NCBI GenBank assembly: GCA_009602725.1
Contig: WELB01000001.1
Coordinates: 1,119,946 to 1,135,792, forward strand
From: Spirogloea muscicola
Lineage: Eukaryota; Streptophyta; Zygnematophyceae; Spirogloeales; Spirogloeaceae
Direction of reading: 5' to 3'
DNA length: 15,847 nucleotides
The notes under the pieces are model-generated. The model had not been told where the DNA came from. It saw only the letters and a list, made by a program, of their open reading frames with translations, and searched no databases. Both the position numbers and the translations under genes were made by a program. This document shows positions 1-8,834 of this stretch, in pieces. Every line of letters starts with the position of its first letter. Within the stretch, counting starts at the first letter, position 1.

Positions 1-101
1 AGAGAGAGAGCGAAGGGGTGGGGGGGGGAGGAGAGGGGGAAGGGGAGGGGGCGAAAGGGCGAGTGAGACGGCGAGGGAGAAGGGAGAGAGAGAGAGAGAG
101 A
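1..101. repeat. Purine-rich GA-type low-complexity tract at contig edge
   Basis: Nearly all bases on the plus strand are A or G. There is a GA-dinucleotide run at the very start, G-rich blocks in the middle and a second perfect GA run near 81-101. This is simple-sequence DNA. Its position at the window edge suggests that assembly stopped here because of low complexity. I see no coding signal. Confidence 0.85.
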
Positions 102-102
102 A

Positions 103-255
103 ATGGAGTCAGATATCGCTTGCACTCCAAATTCTGCAGTCACCATGTTTGAGCTAGCACTGACGAGGTTGTTCCAGCCTCTCAAGGGATCCAACGAGGG
201 AACCGCGACGAGCAGAAGCAGCAGCAGCAGCACCGCCGCCGCTTCCTCTTGCTGA
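103..255 (+). other. Candidate small ORF, 50 codons
   Basis: An ATG right after the GA tract opens a 50-codon frame ending in TGA at 253-255. The peptide begins MESDIACTPNSAVTMFELAL and ends in a serine/alanine-rich tail. I recognise no domain. It could be a short independent gene, an upstream ORF of the MATH-BTB gene, the first exon of something longer, or chance. The only support is an uninterrupted frame with a reasonable amino-acid mix in its first two thirds; the serine run reflects AGC repeats in the DNA. Confidence 0.2.
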
Positions 256-781
256 GGAAACATAGGTTGCAGCTGTGGCAGCCCAGGTCAGGAGCCATTC
301 TGTGGTGCTGTCAAAGCGCTGCGGGAGCAGGCCATGGAAGTACATACATATGCATGGCGAGTTCGTAGTACGCAACACCTGAAGCCCACCATCGGTTCCC
401 CGGTTGCTGAGGTTGCTACAGCTCGCCATCTGGGCTGCAAGCACAAGGCGTCATGTTTGGCCCTTACAGCAATTAGCGACAGCTACTTGCGCTCCCCACA
501 GCAGGAGCCCGAGCAGGGGCCAGTCGCCCCCGGCAGCGTATGAGCACTGCCCACCTGAGCCTAAGCCCCTTCAGTCTGGCTCTGGCCAGGGGACCCGCTT
601 CCAGGAACCCAGTCTCTGCCCTGAGGCTGCTTAGCAGGGGTTACTGAGTGCTTCGTAGCTGCTCAGTTTGTTTTTTGTGCTCATTTTTCTTAGTGCTTCC
701 CCTGGCTCCTTCTCGTCCTTTGTTCATACTTTTTCCAGCCCCTACAGCATCCTCTAGGGGCGAGCCCTTCTTCTTAGAAGG
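256..781. other. Non-coding stretch upstream of the MATH-BTB gene
   Basis: I see no convincing gene. Short frames on both strands lack domain signatures or a credible codon pattern. Around 655-735 the plus strand is pyrimidine-rich. The stretch most likely belongs to the promoter or 5' untranslated region of the gene that starts at 1208. Confidence 0.5.
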
Positions 782-917
782 GCCAAATCACATTAGTCGG
801 TCGGTCGCGGCTGAGGGATACGTGCCGCGCGTTGTATGGACAATCGGGGTCAAAACCTTGCCAATGCGAAGCCAAAACGAGGCCAAATTACGACCGACCG
901 ACCAAGTGTGAATTGGC
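782..917. mobile_element. MITE-like foldback element with 26/27-bp inverted termini
   Basis: The left arm (782-807) and the right arm (891-917) are inverted copies of each other: three mismatches and one single-base gap over 26/27 bases. The inner ends carry a CGGT/ACCG tetranucleotide run. The 83-nt interior has no coding capacity. Total length is 136 bp, the size of a small non-autonomous DNA transposon or of a long hairpin transcript. I see no clean target-site duplication immediately outside the arms, so the transposon reading is an inference. It lies about 290 bp before the start codon of the MATH-BTB gene. Confidence 0.5.
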
Positions 918-1207
918 ATTTACTTTGGTCCTACCGTAGGCCACGGACTTTAAGTTCTCCGCAGCAGTCCTGCCGCTGAAGCTCCAACACCTTGAGCATG
1001 CGGGATTGTACCTCCAGTCCACTGCACAGCACTGGCTCACCGAGTTGCCACTGGAATGTGCAAGCTAGTTGAGAGTGCAGGCCGACAGCATCTGCGCATG
1101 GGTTTGCAGCTTCCTCCATCTGCTGCTTGCGAGATCTCAACAATGTCCATAATGTAAGCGAGCGCCACCGCCTCGCCGCCTCGCGGCCGGCCCTTGCCGC
1201 CGCTGCC

Positions 1208-2609
1208 ATGGAGTGCAGCGACGCGAGCGAGGCGCCGGAGGCGGCGGCGACGTCCGGCGCGCCGCTGAGGCCCAGCAGCTCCGGAAGCGTCACCCGCACG
1301 GTGAACGGCAGCCACAGCTTCACCATCACCGACTACTCGCTGGCCAAGGGCATGGGCGCCGGCAAGCACGTCGCCAGCGACACGTTCTCGGCCGGTGGCC
1401 ACAAGTGGGCCGTGTACTTCTACCCCGACGGCAAGAACGACCTCGACAGCTCGCAGTACGTCTCGCTCTTCATTGCCCTCGCCAGCGAGGGCACTGACGT
1501 GCGCGCGCTCTTCAAGCTCACCATGCTCGACATGAGCGGCAAGGGCAAGCACAAGGTCCACTCCCGCTTTCGCCGCTCCCCGGAGTCGGGGCCGTACCCC
1601 ATCAAGCACCGCGGCAGCATGTGGGGCTACAAGCGCTTCTTCCGGCGGGCTGCATTGGAGGCATCCGACTACCTCAAGGACGACACTCTCATCGTCACCT
1701 GCACCGTGGGCGTGGTTGTCAGCGGAACAGAAGCCCCCCGACAGATCGGCATCCCTGTGCCGCCTCCTTAGGTCCGTAGCACGCCAGACAGCTAGACAAG
1801 CTCTGTGGACTGTCAAAATGCCAACTTTTGTGCTACACCACATAACACAGAGGGTAACTGCACGACCAGGCGTATCGAAAAATGTAATCAGTGTTGCAGG
1901 GCTGCGGATTGCGCCTCACTTGTTCAGTTTATATGATGGTTTGAGGCATGGTTGCATATCTTGCAGCTTTGAGGAACTACTGCACCTTATCCATGTCCAT
2001 CTACCAGTCTTTGCACCATGCAAATTGGCGATGCACAGGGTGTGGTGCTTAGTACATGGGAAAGACTTGTTAGTCCGGCAGCTGTGACTTATGACTTGAT
2101 TGCATTGTTGTGGTAGCTACACTTTCCCCTCTGACCCATTCAAAGTGCACATTGGGTGGGCACGCAGATTGGTTCAGATTGGGGAAAGCTTTTGAATGTG
2201 GAAGAGTACACAGACGTAGTATCTGAGGTCGGCACAGAAGTTGTAAAGGCTCACAAGCTCAGATTGTCAGCCCGTTCACCTGTATTCAGGGTCTGTCTGC
2301 GACCACAACTGATCCTCCTTCGCTTGTAGTGAGTTGCTGACAGAGGGATGCTTAGGTCTTCTGTTTGTGTCTGCAGCATGCCGCTTGAATGCGCAAGTCT
2401 TCGCTCTGCCCCTGTTCATTCATGTTGTTATATGATGCATGACCCGTCTTGTGCATTGATCATGTGAGACCTGTCTCTTGCTAGATTGGCAGGCTCTCTC
2501 CTACGGGTCCATGAGGGAGAAACCCGACGTGAAGCTCTCATTCACTGACGTGGAGGCTCCTCTCTCCCGAGCTCTTCTCCACTACATGTACACGCACTCG
2601 AAACTCTGA
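1208..2609 (+). CDS. MATH-BTB (BPM-like) protein, interrupted by TAG at first splice junction and truncated in BTB
   Basis: Plant BPM proteins bind substrates with a MATH domain and CUL3 ubiquitin ligase with a BTB domain. Exon 1 (1208-1771) begins at an ATG in good context and encodes 187 residues. MATH occupies about residues 30-185, with [19 protein letters not shown], then [16 protein letters not shown] and [11 protein letters not shown]. Exon 2 (2168-2290) gives early BTB, with [14 protein letters not shown]. Exon 3 (2493-2609) gives [16 protein letters not shown], then TGA. All junctions are phase 0 and match family alignments. Oddities: the last codon of exon 1 before the GTCCGT donor is TAG, so splicing there yields a stop. 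A donor at 1757 (GTGCCG) would avoid it and drop four codons plus the TAG. The second half of BTB and the C-terminal region are absent in the next 500 bp. Exons 2-3 have lost conserved phenylalanines while exon 1 is well kept. It may be a MATH-only protein or a decaying copy. The family call is firm; functional status is uncertain. Confidence 0.8.
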
Positions 2610-3129
2610 ACTTGGGAGGTCTTCACTACTACTCGAAGGGCCAGCCAAGAGACACTAGTGCCGGCCTTTTGTGCCCATCCAGCACGATCGATCTCCAAGC
2701 TGCCTCTAGCTTCGCCCTGGACCACTCTGAGCTTAGCATGCTGCAACTAGCTCATGTAGTGAGGAATGGCGATGCCGAGCTGTATGAACCTTCCGTGATA
2801 CGCAGGCCTTAGCATGCTTGCTCTCTGCCTGTATCATTTCAAAGCAATTTACGACCCATTGAAGTGTATCATATTCAAGACTCCCAAAGGCTTACTGAAC
2901 ACTTCCCTGGCATCTCTTGATGCAATTGACCTTCACCTGCACCCAATCTCTGTGCTCCAGCAAGTACAAGCTGAGGATTACAACTCATGCCAGCCTGAGT
3001 GGCTGTGGGGGTAGCACGCCTGCACCGTTATGACTCAGACATTGTTGCAGGCCAGCAAGGTTGATAGAGAATGGTGGAGGGATAGCTCTGAGGCGTCAGG
3101 CTGTGAGCTCACAAGGGGCTGTAGCTGCC
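2610..3129. other. Spacer between convergent genes
   Basis: I searched all frames for the missing BTB end and the downstream helical region of the BPM family and found nothing convincing. The open frames at 2612-2812 and 2814-3014 have no recognisable domain or Met start in context. The stretch probably holds the 3' ends of the two convergent transcripts. Confidence 0.5.
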
Positions 3130-6100
3130 CTAGCAAATGGGCGAGGACTGGGAGGACTGGGCGGAATCAGCATCCTTGACGAGGCCCACCCGCAGACCGG
3201 CCTGCAAAGACTGTGTACCACAGTCCATGGCCGGGCCGACGAGGCCGCAGGGGCGTGCCACCAGCAGTAGCTGGCTGGAGCCAGCTACTGCAGGATGGGC
3301 AGCATCCTCTGCATCGTCGTGCTCATATGACGGAGCAGGGGGAAGAGGTTGCGGGAGGGCAGACGGTGCGCCTGCCAGTGTGTGGTCGTCATGAAAATCT
3401 AAGGCTGACAACACTGGTCCTACTTGTGGGGCAAGCGGATGTACTGCAAGCTCCGGCTGGCAGACTGGAAGCTGGCTCTGCCACGGAGCCTTCGCAGAGA
3501 GGGAGCCACCAACCACTGACATTGTTGCAGCGGCACTGCATACGCCAGGAAGCACGCGCTTCCCTGGTAGGTCGCAGACTCCCTGGCAGGACAGAGATCC
3601 ACACAGAAGGCACTCAGAAGAGCATCCCTCATAGTAGTGAATAAGATGGGCTTACCTGATCAAGGCAATACTGTAGGATACCGCCTGACCTAAGCATCTG
3701 CATTTCATGAGCAAACAAGACGAGCCCGTGTGCTGGATGGATAGTGGTATGTCCAAGTAGAGTATGGTCAAGGGCGGCTCTGTAAGGCAAGGGTTCTTGC
3801 ACAAGCATCTCAGTAACCCATGCAGAAAATTGCAATCTGTTGATCATTGAAGTTACCATGGCAGCACAAAGCGGGTGCCCATCCTCCTCCACTGACGTGC
3901 CATCCATGAGAGAGCAGCCGTTGTCCTCATGACAAGGAGGTTGTGCTCCTGGTACAAGCAGCGCACAGCAAATGGTACCTGCCTTAGGCCCAAATGAATT
4001 CTCCCCTGAATTTCATCATTTTCAATGTACTGTTGTTTATAACAAGTGGCCTCTGCCAGTGAGTACGCAATTGCAGCAGCCAAACGACTCCAACCAGCAG
4101 CCACAATCGCAGTCTCTTGTTGCCTTACCGTCTGTGCTGCTTGAAGCTTTTGTGGAGGAGCGGCCACCGCAGTGGCGACCGGTAGTATCCGAGCTGGCCT
4201 TCTTGGTGGCAGTTGGAGAGATAGTGCTCTCAGAAGGGGGTTCGCTCTCCGATGAGAAGCGGAACTGCCGAGTGTGGGATGACAATGGGGCCGAGCAATG
4301 TTGCACAGGCGGCGTTGAGTTGCCCTCCATATTTGCGCCAGCCTCGGCGCAGCAAGCCTTTGGTGCCTCAGCACCCGTGCGAGGTGAGGATGCAGGATTT
4401 CCAGCTGAGCTTGTGACAACCGCCCTGTCAAGGTCCACTGAGGCTGATTGTCAGCTGTGTGAAGTGTGCCAAGTGCCATCTGCAGAAACAGCGACTAAGT
4501 GGGCTCTGCTTGGCCTCACCTGCTGCTCAGAATGACTTCGTTACTGTTGGAAGCTCCTGGCTGCTGGCCATCGGCGGCAGTGACAGACACAGGGCCCCGG
4601 ACAGTCCTGGCATCCACTTGGCCCTCCTTTTCTTGGGCCCTCTTTCTCTTCATCGATGGGGTCGACAGGGGCCCTTGCGAGGTGAGAGGCTCGGCCAGCT
4701 GGCTGCCGACGCAGCAATTTGCCAGTCGTGCTCCCTCGACCACAGCAACATGTACTTCTGCAGATGGACTTGCTGCACGCTGTTGGTCGACTTCCACTGC
4801 AACTATCTCAGGCACGTTCTCTTTGACAGGCCTACTTCCACTCTCGAGCGCTTCTGTACAAGAGCTGCCTAAGCAGCCAAGTGCGCCAAGTCCGCTGTGC
4901 ACTACAGCTGCTGCGCCCTTCTCATCTTCAGGCCTGCTGCTGCTCAGTAACCCATTTATTGTATCGCAGACCTCAACAACACCTTGACTTGCAAGTTGCC
5001 TGCCAGAGTTGCCGGCAAAGTCTGTGTCGAGTATGTGTCTCTCCTTTGTGGCAGACAGATCCTGGGCACTGGTCTCAGCAGCAGCTGCTGGCACATCAGC
5101 ATTCGCCAAGGCTTCTCGCACATGAAGTGGATGGTCAATGGCCGCCTCTCGACTGCCCTTCTCGGCTGCAGGAGGCTGCTCGGTATTGCTGAGAGGCAGA
5201 GTGCCATCTGGAGGGCCTGGCAGCAGCTCGGCCTCGTACTCCTGAGGGGCAGCCAGACCCACATGCAGAGGATGCTCCACATCATGTCCATTAATGTGAA
5301 GCTTGGCAAGCGGCTGTGAAGGTAAGCTAGTTGGCTGGACAGAGAGGCTCTCTCCACTGGAGAAAGCGCTGGTCTTGGCTGGTCGTCGAAGGTGACCTGT
5401 CCCACTTAAGTGTTGCAAGTCGGAGGACTGACGACGAGGACTCACAGGCCTTGCTCTGTCAGCTGCTAGAGCCTCACCCGCCTCCGCAGTCTGATGGATC
5501 CCGATCTGATCGTCCCCTCCTCTCGCAGACGCCTTGTCAGCCAGAAGGCCTTCTTCACCTAAGGAGCCTGCTCCCGGCACTGCTTGCAGGAGCTCTTGCG
5601 CTGATGCTGTGACTTGCTCACTGCTCAGCTGCTGTGTCGAGATGCCATTGACCTGATCCTCAGAGCTCGCCTCTGCCTGCTGTGCTTGCTGCTGGCCAGA
5701 AGTGGATCCCTCCCTCCCTCCTCCTTCTGGCAGGGTGCAAGCGTCCTCCATCGTTTGCTGCACTGGCTCAGCTGTCTTCCCTGTCAATGTCAAAGTCACG
5801 AGTTCTTTCAGATTACAAGCTGCATCTGAGGCCTTATGCTGCCTGAAGCACGTTACATCCCCTCTCATGACTGGGTGACCTGGGCTTAAGCTGTGCTCTC
5901 CAGACGCCTTCTCCTGCTGTACTGAGTCGCGTCGGAGTTCGTGTACGGCTTTATCCTGGTGTGCCAACTCGAGCTGTTTTATGAAGTCCGCCATTGACCT
6001 AACAAAGTCAAAACTTAGCGCTGTCAATGGCATGCCCAGAAAATAGTCTGCAGATTCTTATGAACACTGTTTGCAGCATGACCCTGAGCACGAGGACTGC

Positions 6101-7785
6101 AGTTGCCAGACACAGTAAAGTTTGCAGCAAAGAACCTTGTGACGATCATGTTCAGCCCCACAGACATACAAGCCAAGCCCGCTAATCTTGCAACAAAGAA
6201 AATAGGTTAGACACAGTTTAACAAGATGTACCGCTGCTGCATGACACCAGCACCATCACAGACCGCCAGCAATCGACTATTGAGTTCCTGCTCAATCTCG
6301 CCCCTGCAGAGCATACACGGCCAGAACTACAGTACAAGCTCAGCTGAGATGTTGATGGAGTTCGTAATGCAGCCAACTTAGGACAGTCCACAGTCGTAAT
6401 GTTCTGTGAAACGAAGTCCGACCATGAGCACAGGTGTTGTGCTCGTTCTTCTTACAGGATGCGCTTGTCAGCTGCTAGACGAGGTACGCATTCTGTTTCA
6501 AGCTCCTGCATGACACAATTCGCCACCTCATCATCGAATTCGATGACCGAAGACTGCAGGCCTGGAAGAGAAGAGAGCATCAAATATTACCTGAGCCATG
6601 GCAAAATTGATGGCCGCGAGCTGAGCTGCACTTGCAGCTTGTACCTTGAAGGTGGATCAGGCGGCATGACTTCTGCGTTAGACCTTCTGAGGAGTCATCC
6701 TACATGGCAGCATCAAGCAGTCCACAGCACTCAAGCATGGACACACTGTACTGTAGACCATTAGAATATGATTTCTAAGCACGCCGTGCCCTTGAGATAT
6801 TGAAGCGCACGACTCAGAATGAGCGCGTTCAGTGGCCAAGACCAGCAAGCCCACCTTGAAGGTTTGGAGCACGCGCTCAATCTTCTCAAGAAGCAAGGCG
6901 CGGCCTGCATTGTTGGCCGACATCTCCCGGCCTGGGCGAAAAGAGCTGGGGTACATCTCAGAGGCGGCCACTACCACGCATGCATACACTGTGCTGGTTC
7001 ATGAGGAGCATGTCTGGACGGCATGCTTGGCTGCCTGTAGAAGCATGCGTCTGATCTGAGTGGATTGTGCAATCTCTGCAAAATTTTCTTGTGCAAAGTA
7101 AACAAAGGATGCGGTGTTGTCAAGGCTGAAGAAGGGAATGCGTGACAATGTCTCCCATCTTAAGCATGAAAGGATGCGGTGTTGTCAAGGCTGAAGAAGG
7201 AAATGCGTGACAATGTCTCCCATCTTAAGCATGAAATGTACCTAGTACCGGGGTTGCAGGAAGGATGAGCGGCTCCTCTGCCAGCCACACTCCATCCCAG
7301 GCCTCCTGAAGCTTCTGCACCCCACCACAGCCACATCATCGCATCGTGGTAACAACCGCCTGAGAAAAGGCAGGATCAAAGGCAAAGTTGGGCTGCAGGC
7401 CATACCAGATGATTGCAAGTTTGTAACATCTACTCTATTCTCTTCGGGTCGTGCTTTACTGCTGCTGCAAGCTGCAAAGATATCACAATCTTCATACTGG
7501 CCTCCACAAGCAGCATCTGCACATCTTTTTGCACGGACACGTCCGAGGGCGGCCTTGTATACAGAGCAGGACGGAAGCTGCAGACACCATGGCTGCCAGA
7601 CTGCCGGAGAAGCGACCGAGTACCTGGCTCTGGCAGCAGAACATCTGGTAGTGGTGCAGGAGGCGGTCGAGGTGCCTGGCAGCGGCCGCGATGCCGTGCA
7701 GCAGCTCCGTCTCGAGCTTGCTCTTGGCCCTGCGGGGAAGGTCAAGCTCGCTCTGTACACTCTCAGATTCTGCCTCAGACTTGGA
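3130..7785 (-). CDS. Large unrecognised protein, at least 1021 aa, helical N-terminus, disordered middle with nuclear signal (5' end missing)
   Basis: I do not recognise the family. Nine minus-strand exons chain in phase: 7624-7785, 7242-7314, 6855-6970, 6456-6553, 6232-6303, 4545-5998, 4129-4443, 3656-3978 and 3130-3582, ending in TAG. No start codon is visible; the first exon opens after an acceptor at 7786. Residues 1-200 look strongly helical, with charged heptad-like stretches such as RAKSKLETELLHGIAAAARH, NAGRALLLEKIERVLQTF and MADFIKQLELAHQDKAVHEL. Residues about 200-760 are rich in Q, S, E, A and P and probably disordered, with KRKR near 624. Residues 765-871 regain order (INRLQFSAWVTEML, HGLVLFAHEMQML). 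Strong donors GTAAGA (6455), GTAAGG (4128) and GTAAGC (3655) support the model. Weakest points are the 4444-4544 intron, where a rival donor at 4519 gives an early stop, the exon 2/3 borders, and the acceptor at 3979. A nuclear scaffold or chromosome-associated role is inference only. Confidence 0.65.
7105..7233. repeat. Two-copy tandem duplication, unit about 64-65 bp
   Basis: The block starting AAAGGATGCGGTGTTGTC at 7105 recurs at 7169, immediately adjacent. The copies are nearly identical, with a difference only at the AGGGAAT/AGGAAAT position and possibly a one-base offset there. It lies just upstream (plus-strand coordinates below 7242) of the exon at 7242-7314, inside an intron of the minus-strand gene. 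Such close identity indicates a recent duplication or an assembly stutter. Confidence 0.9.
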
Positions 7786-7882
7786 CTAACACTATGGCTT
7801 CAATCATGAGCTGTCATGTAGTCACAGCAGCAATGTGATTGGTATGCCAATGCCGCATCCCAGCTCGGCTTATTGCGCGCTT

Positions 7883-7924
7883 CTATGATAATTAAAATAT
7901 ACTATGATAATTATAGTATATAAG
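7883..7924. promoter_or_regulatory. AT-rich palindrome with TATA-like box, probable divergent promoter core
   Basis: This is an AT-rich island between GC-rich flanks. TATACTAT (7898-7905) and ATAGTATA (7913-7920) form a perfect 8-bp inverted repeat around a 7-nt spacer. CTATGATAATTA occurs twice as a direct repeat (7883-7894 and 7902-7913). TATATAAG at 7917-7924 fits a plus-strand TATA box, about 80-110 nt upstream of ATGs at 8003 and 8030. The palindrome means a TATA-like motif can be read on both strands, which suits the divergent arrangement. Promoter function is inferred. Confidence 0.4.
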
Positions 7925-8029
7925 AAAAACGTCTGTGCGCTGAGGCGGCCCGGCCCCTTAGTCGCGAGAGCCCGGCGAGACGCCAGATGAATCAAGATCG
8001 CCATGGACTACGGATTGGCGCTCAGCCGT

Positions 8030-8196
8030 CATGCCGGCGGCAGCTTCCGGGAAGCTGCACCTGGCCCCGACGACGGCCGCGGGGACGGCCAGGGCCGCCG
8101 CCACGGCGGCCCTCCGCGGCACGGCGGCCATCCCGGCGCCAGTCCCGCAGCGGAGCTCGGAGTCGCCGTCTCTCCAGGGCCTCAGTGCCGTGGCCT
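8030..8196 (+). other. Candidate transit-peptide-like first exon
   Basis: From the ATG at 8030 a frame of 55 codons runs to TGA at 8194-8196. The peptide begins MPAAASGKLHLAPTTAAGTA and stays rich in A, S, T and R with no acidic residue in the first 40 positions, the composition of a plastid or mitochondrial targeting peptide. A GTGGCC donor just before the TGA could splice it onward. It sits downstream of the TATA-like box. It could be the first exon of the gene at 8835-11163, but the adapter join prevents connecting them. GC-rich DNA readily mimics such peptides, so this is weak. Confidence 0.2.
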
Positions 8197-8237
8197 GAGG
8201 CCCTGGCCTGGAGCGACGCCCGAGCTCTCGGCGCAGC

Positions 8238-8303
8238 GCCGCCAATGCCGCCGCCAGCGCCGCCGCCAACGCCGCCGCCGCCGCCGCCGCCAATGCCGCC
8301 GCG
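8238..8303. repeat. GCC trinucleotide microsatellite, imperfect
   Basis: About twenty GCC-type triplets interrupted by CAA, CAG and AAT variants. Read in one frame it gives a polyproline run, in another polyalanine on the minus strand. Coding or regulatory meaning is not visible. Confidence 0.85.
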
Positions 8304-8410
8304 GCTTGCTGGGGGGAGGCGGGGTGGGGCTTCTCCTGGAGGCCGGTCTGAGTCTGAAGCCGTATTGAGCACCTGGCCTGCAGAGGCGCGCCCGCGATCT
8401 CCGCCGTGCC

Positions 8411-8440
8411 CCGCGGCGGCGGCGGCGGCGGCGGCGGAGG
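8411..8440. repeat. GGC trinucleotide microsatellite
   Basis: Nearly perfect GGC repeats. Together with the GCC tract 110 bp upstream they make this region hard to sequence and assemble, which may explain the adapter join about 90 bp further on. Confidence 0.85.
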
Positions 8441-8528
8441 ACGCGGAGGGGAGGCTTAGAGGAGGGGGCCACCGGCGCCGCGCTCGTCGGGCTCCTGCAT
8501 GGCCGCGGCCCCGCCCTGGCCGGCCGCC

Positions 8529-8552
8529 AGATCGGAAGAGCACACGTCTGAN
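8529..8552 (+). other. Illumina TruSeq adapter remnant plus one ambiguous base (assembly artefact)
   Basis: Bases 8529-8551 match the beginning of the common Illumina TruSeq read-through adapter (AGATCGGAAGAGCACACGTC, then TGA), followed by N at 8552. This is not organism DNA. Read tails containing adapter were used to join the sequences on either side, so contiguity between 8528 and 8553 is not proven, and every open frame crossing this point is spurious. Confidence 0.97.
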
Positions 8553-8834
8553 CGGAGTGGTGGGGCACGCAGGGCGGCGGCTGGGGCCACGGCCCCGGCG
8601 AGGCCGTCTTCCGCGCCGCCTCCGCCGCCGGCAACGGCCTCGTGGCCGTCACGGCGCACCCGGCCGCCTGGCAGGTCTGCGCCGCTGCGGCCATGGCCTC
8701 CTTGGCCACCGCTCACGTGTCTACGACGGCCCCGGGCCGGCTATTCTGTGGCTAAGGGTCTAGGGTCCAAGATTCGGGTCTAGAGATTGGGGTTCAATTC
8801 TGAGATCCTTAGCTTTCTCAGACAGACTCTGCAG
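8553..8834. other. GC-rich stretch right of the adapter join, no firm gene
   Basis: The first 190 bases are GC-rich and open in several frames; one plus-strand frame reads GHGPGEAVFRAASAAGNGLV, which could be a real exon piece, but I recognise no domain. From 8748 the sequence changes to TCTAGGG/GGGTCTAG-type repeats with lower GC, consistent with intron or spacer. Candidate acceptors TTTCTCAG (8814-8821) and CTGCAG (8829-8834) precede the first dependable exon of the next gene. Confidence 0.4.

Larger units (their letters stand above)
7786..8528. other. GC-rich divergent intergenic or 5' exon region left of the adapter join
   Basis: No gene can be fixed here. It holds the AT island described separately, then very GC-rich DNA from about 7940. 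Several long frames run through it on both strands, but they are what GCC-repeat DNA gives by chance, and the longest continue across the adapter at 8529 and so are artefacts. It may contain the missing first exons of the minus-strand gene, of the spermidine-synthase-like gene, or of both. Confidence 0.4.

Noticed and set aside
1769-1771. TAG as a reassigned glutamine codon, as in some ulvophycean algae
   Set aside because: The methylthiotransferase and transferase genes use only CAG/CAA for glutamine in over 1100 codons and show no in-frame TAG or TAA, and the minus-strand gene appears to end in TAG. One case does not support a code change.
1037-1843. 268-codon open frame on the minus strand
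   Set aside because: It is antisense to the well-conserved MATH exon; GC-rich codon bias on the plus strand keeps this frame open.
3853-4479. 208-codon minus-strand frame beginning MALGTLHTADNQ
   Set aside because: It overlaps two exons of the minus-strand gene in a different frame. The alternative frame has a more natural disordered-protein composition and chains in phase with its neighbours.
4499-5829. Several plus-strand open frames
   Set aside because: They are shadows of the 1454-nt minus-strand exon, without domain signatures.
7987-8763. Long open frames crossing 8529-8552 on both strands
   Set aside because: They run through the adapter and the N base, so the fused proteins do not exist as read.
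8822-8834. Exon start at the TTTCTCAG acceptor for the spermidine-synthase-like gene
   Set aside because: It is possible, but the upstream exon is unknown and so its phase cannot be tested. I used the phase-0 CTGCAG acceptor only as a conservative limit.
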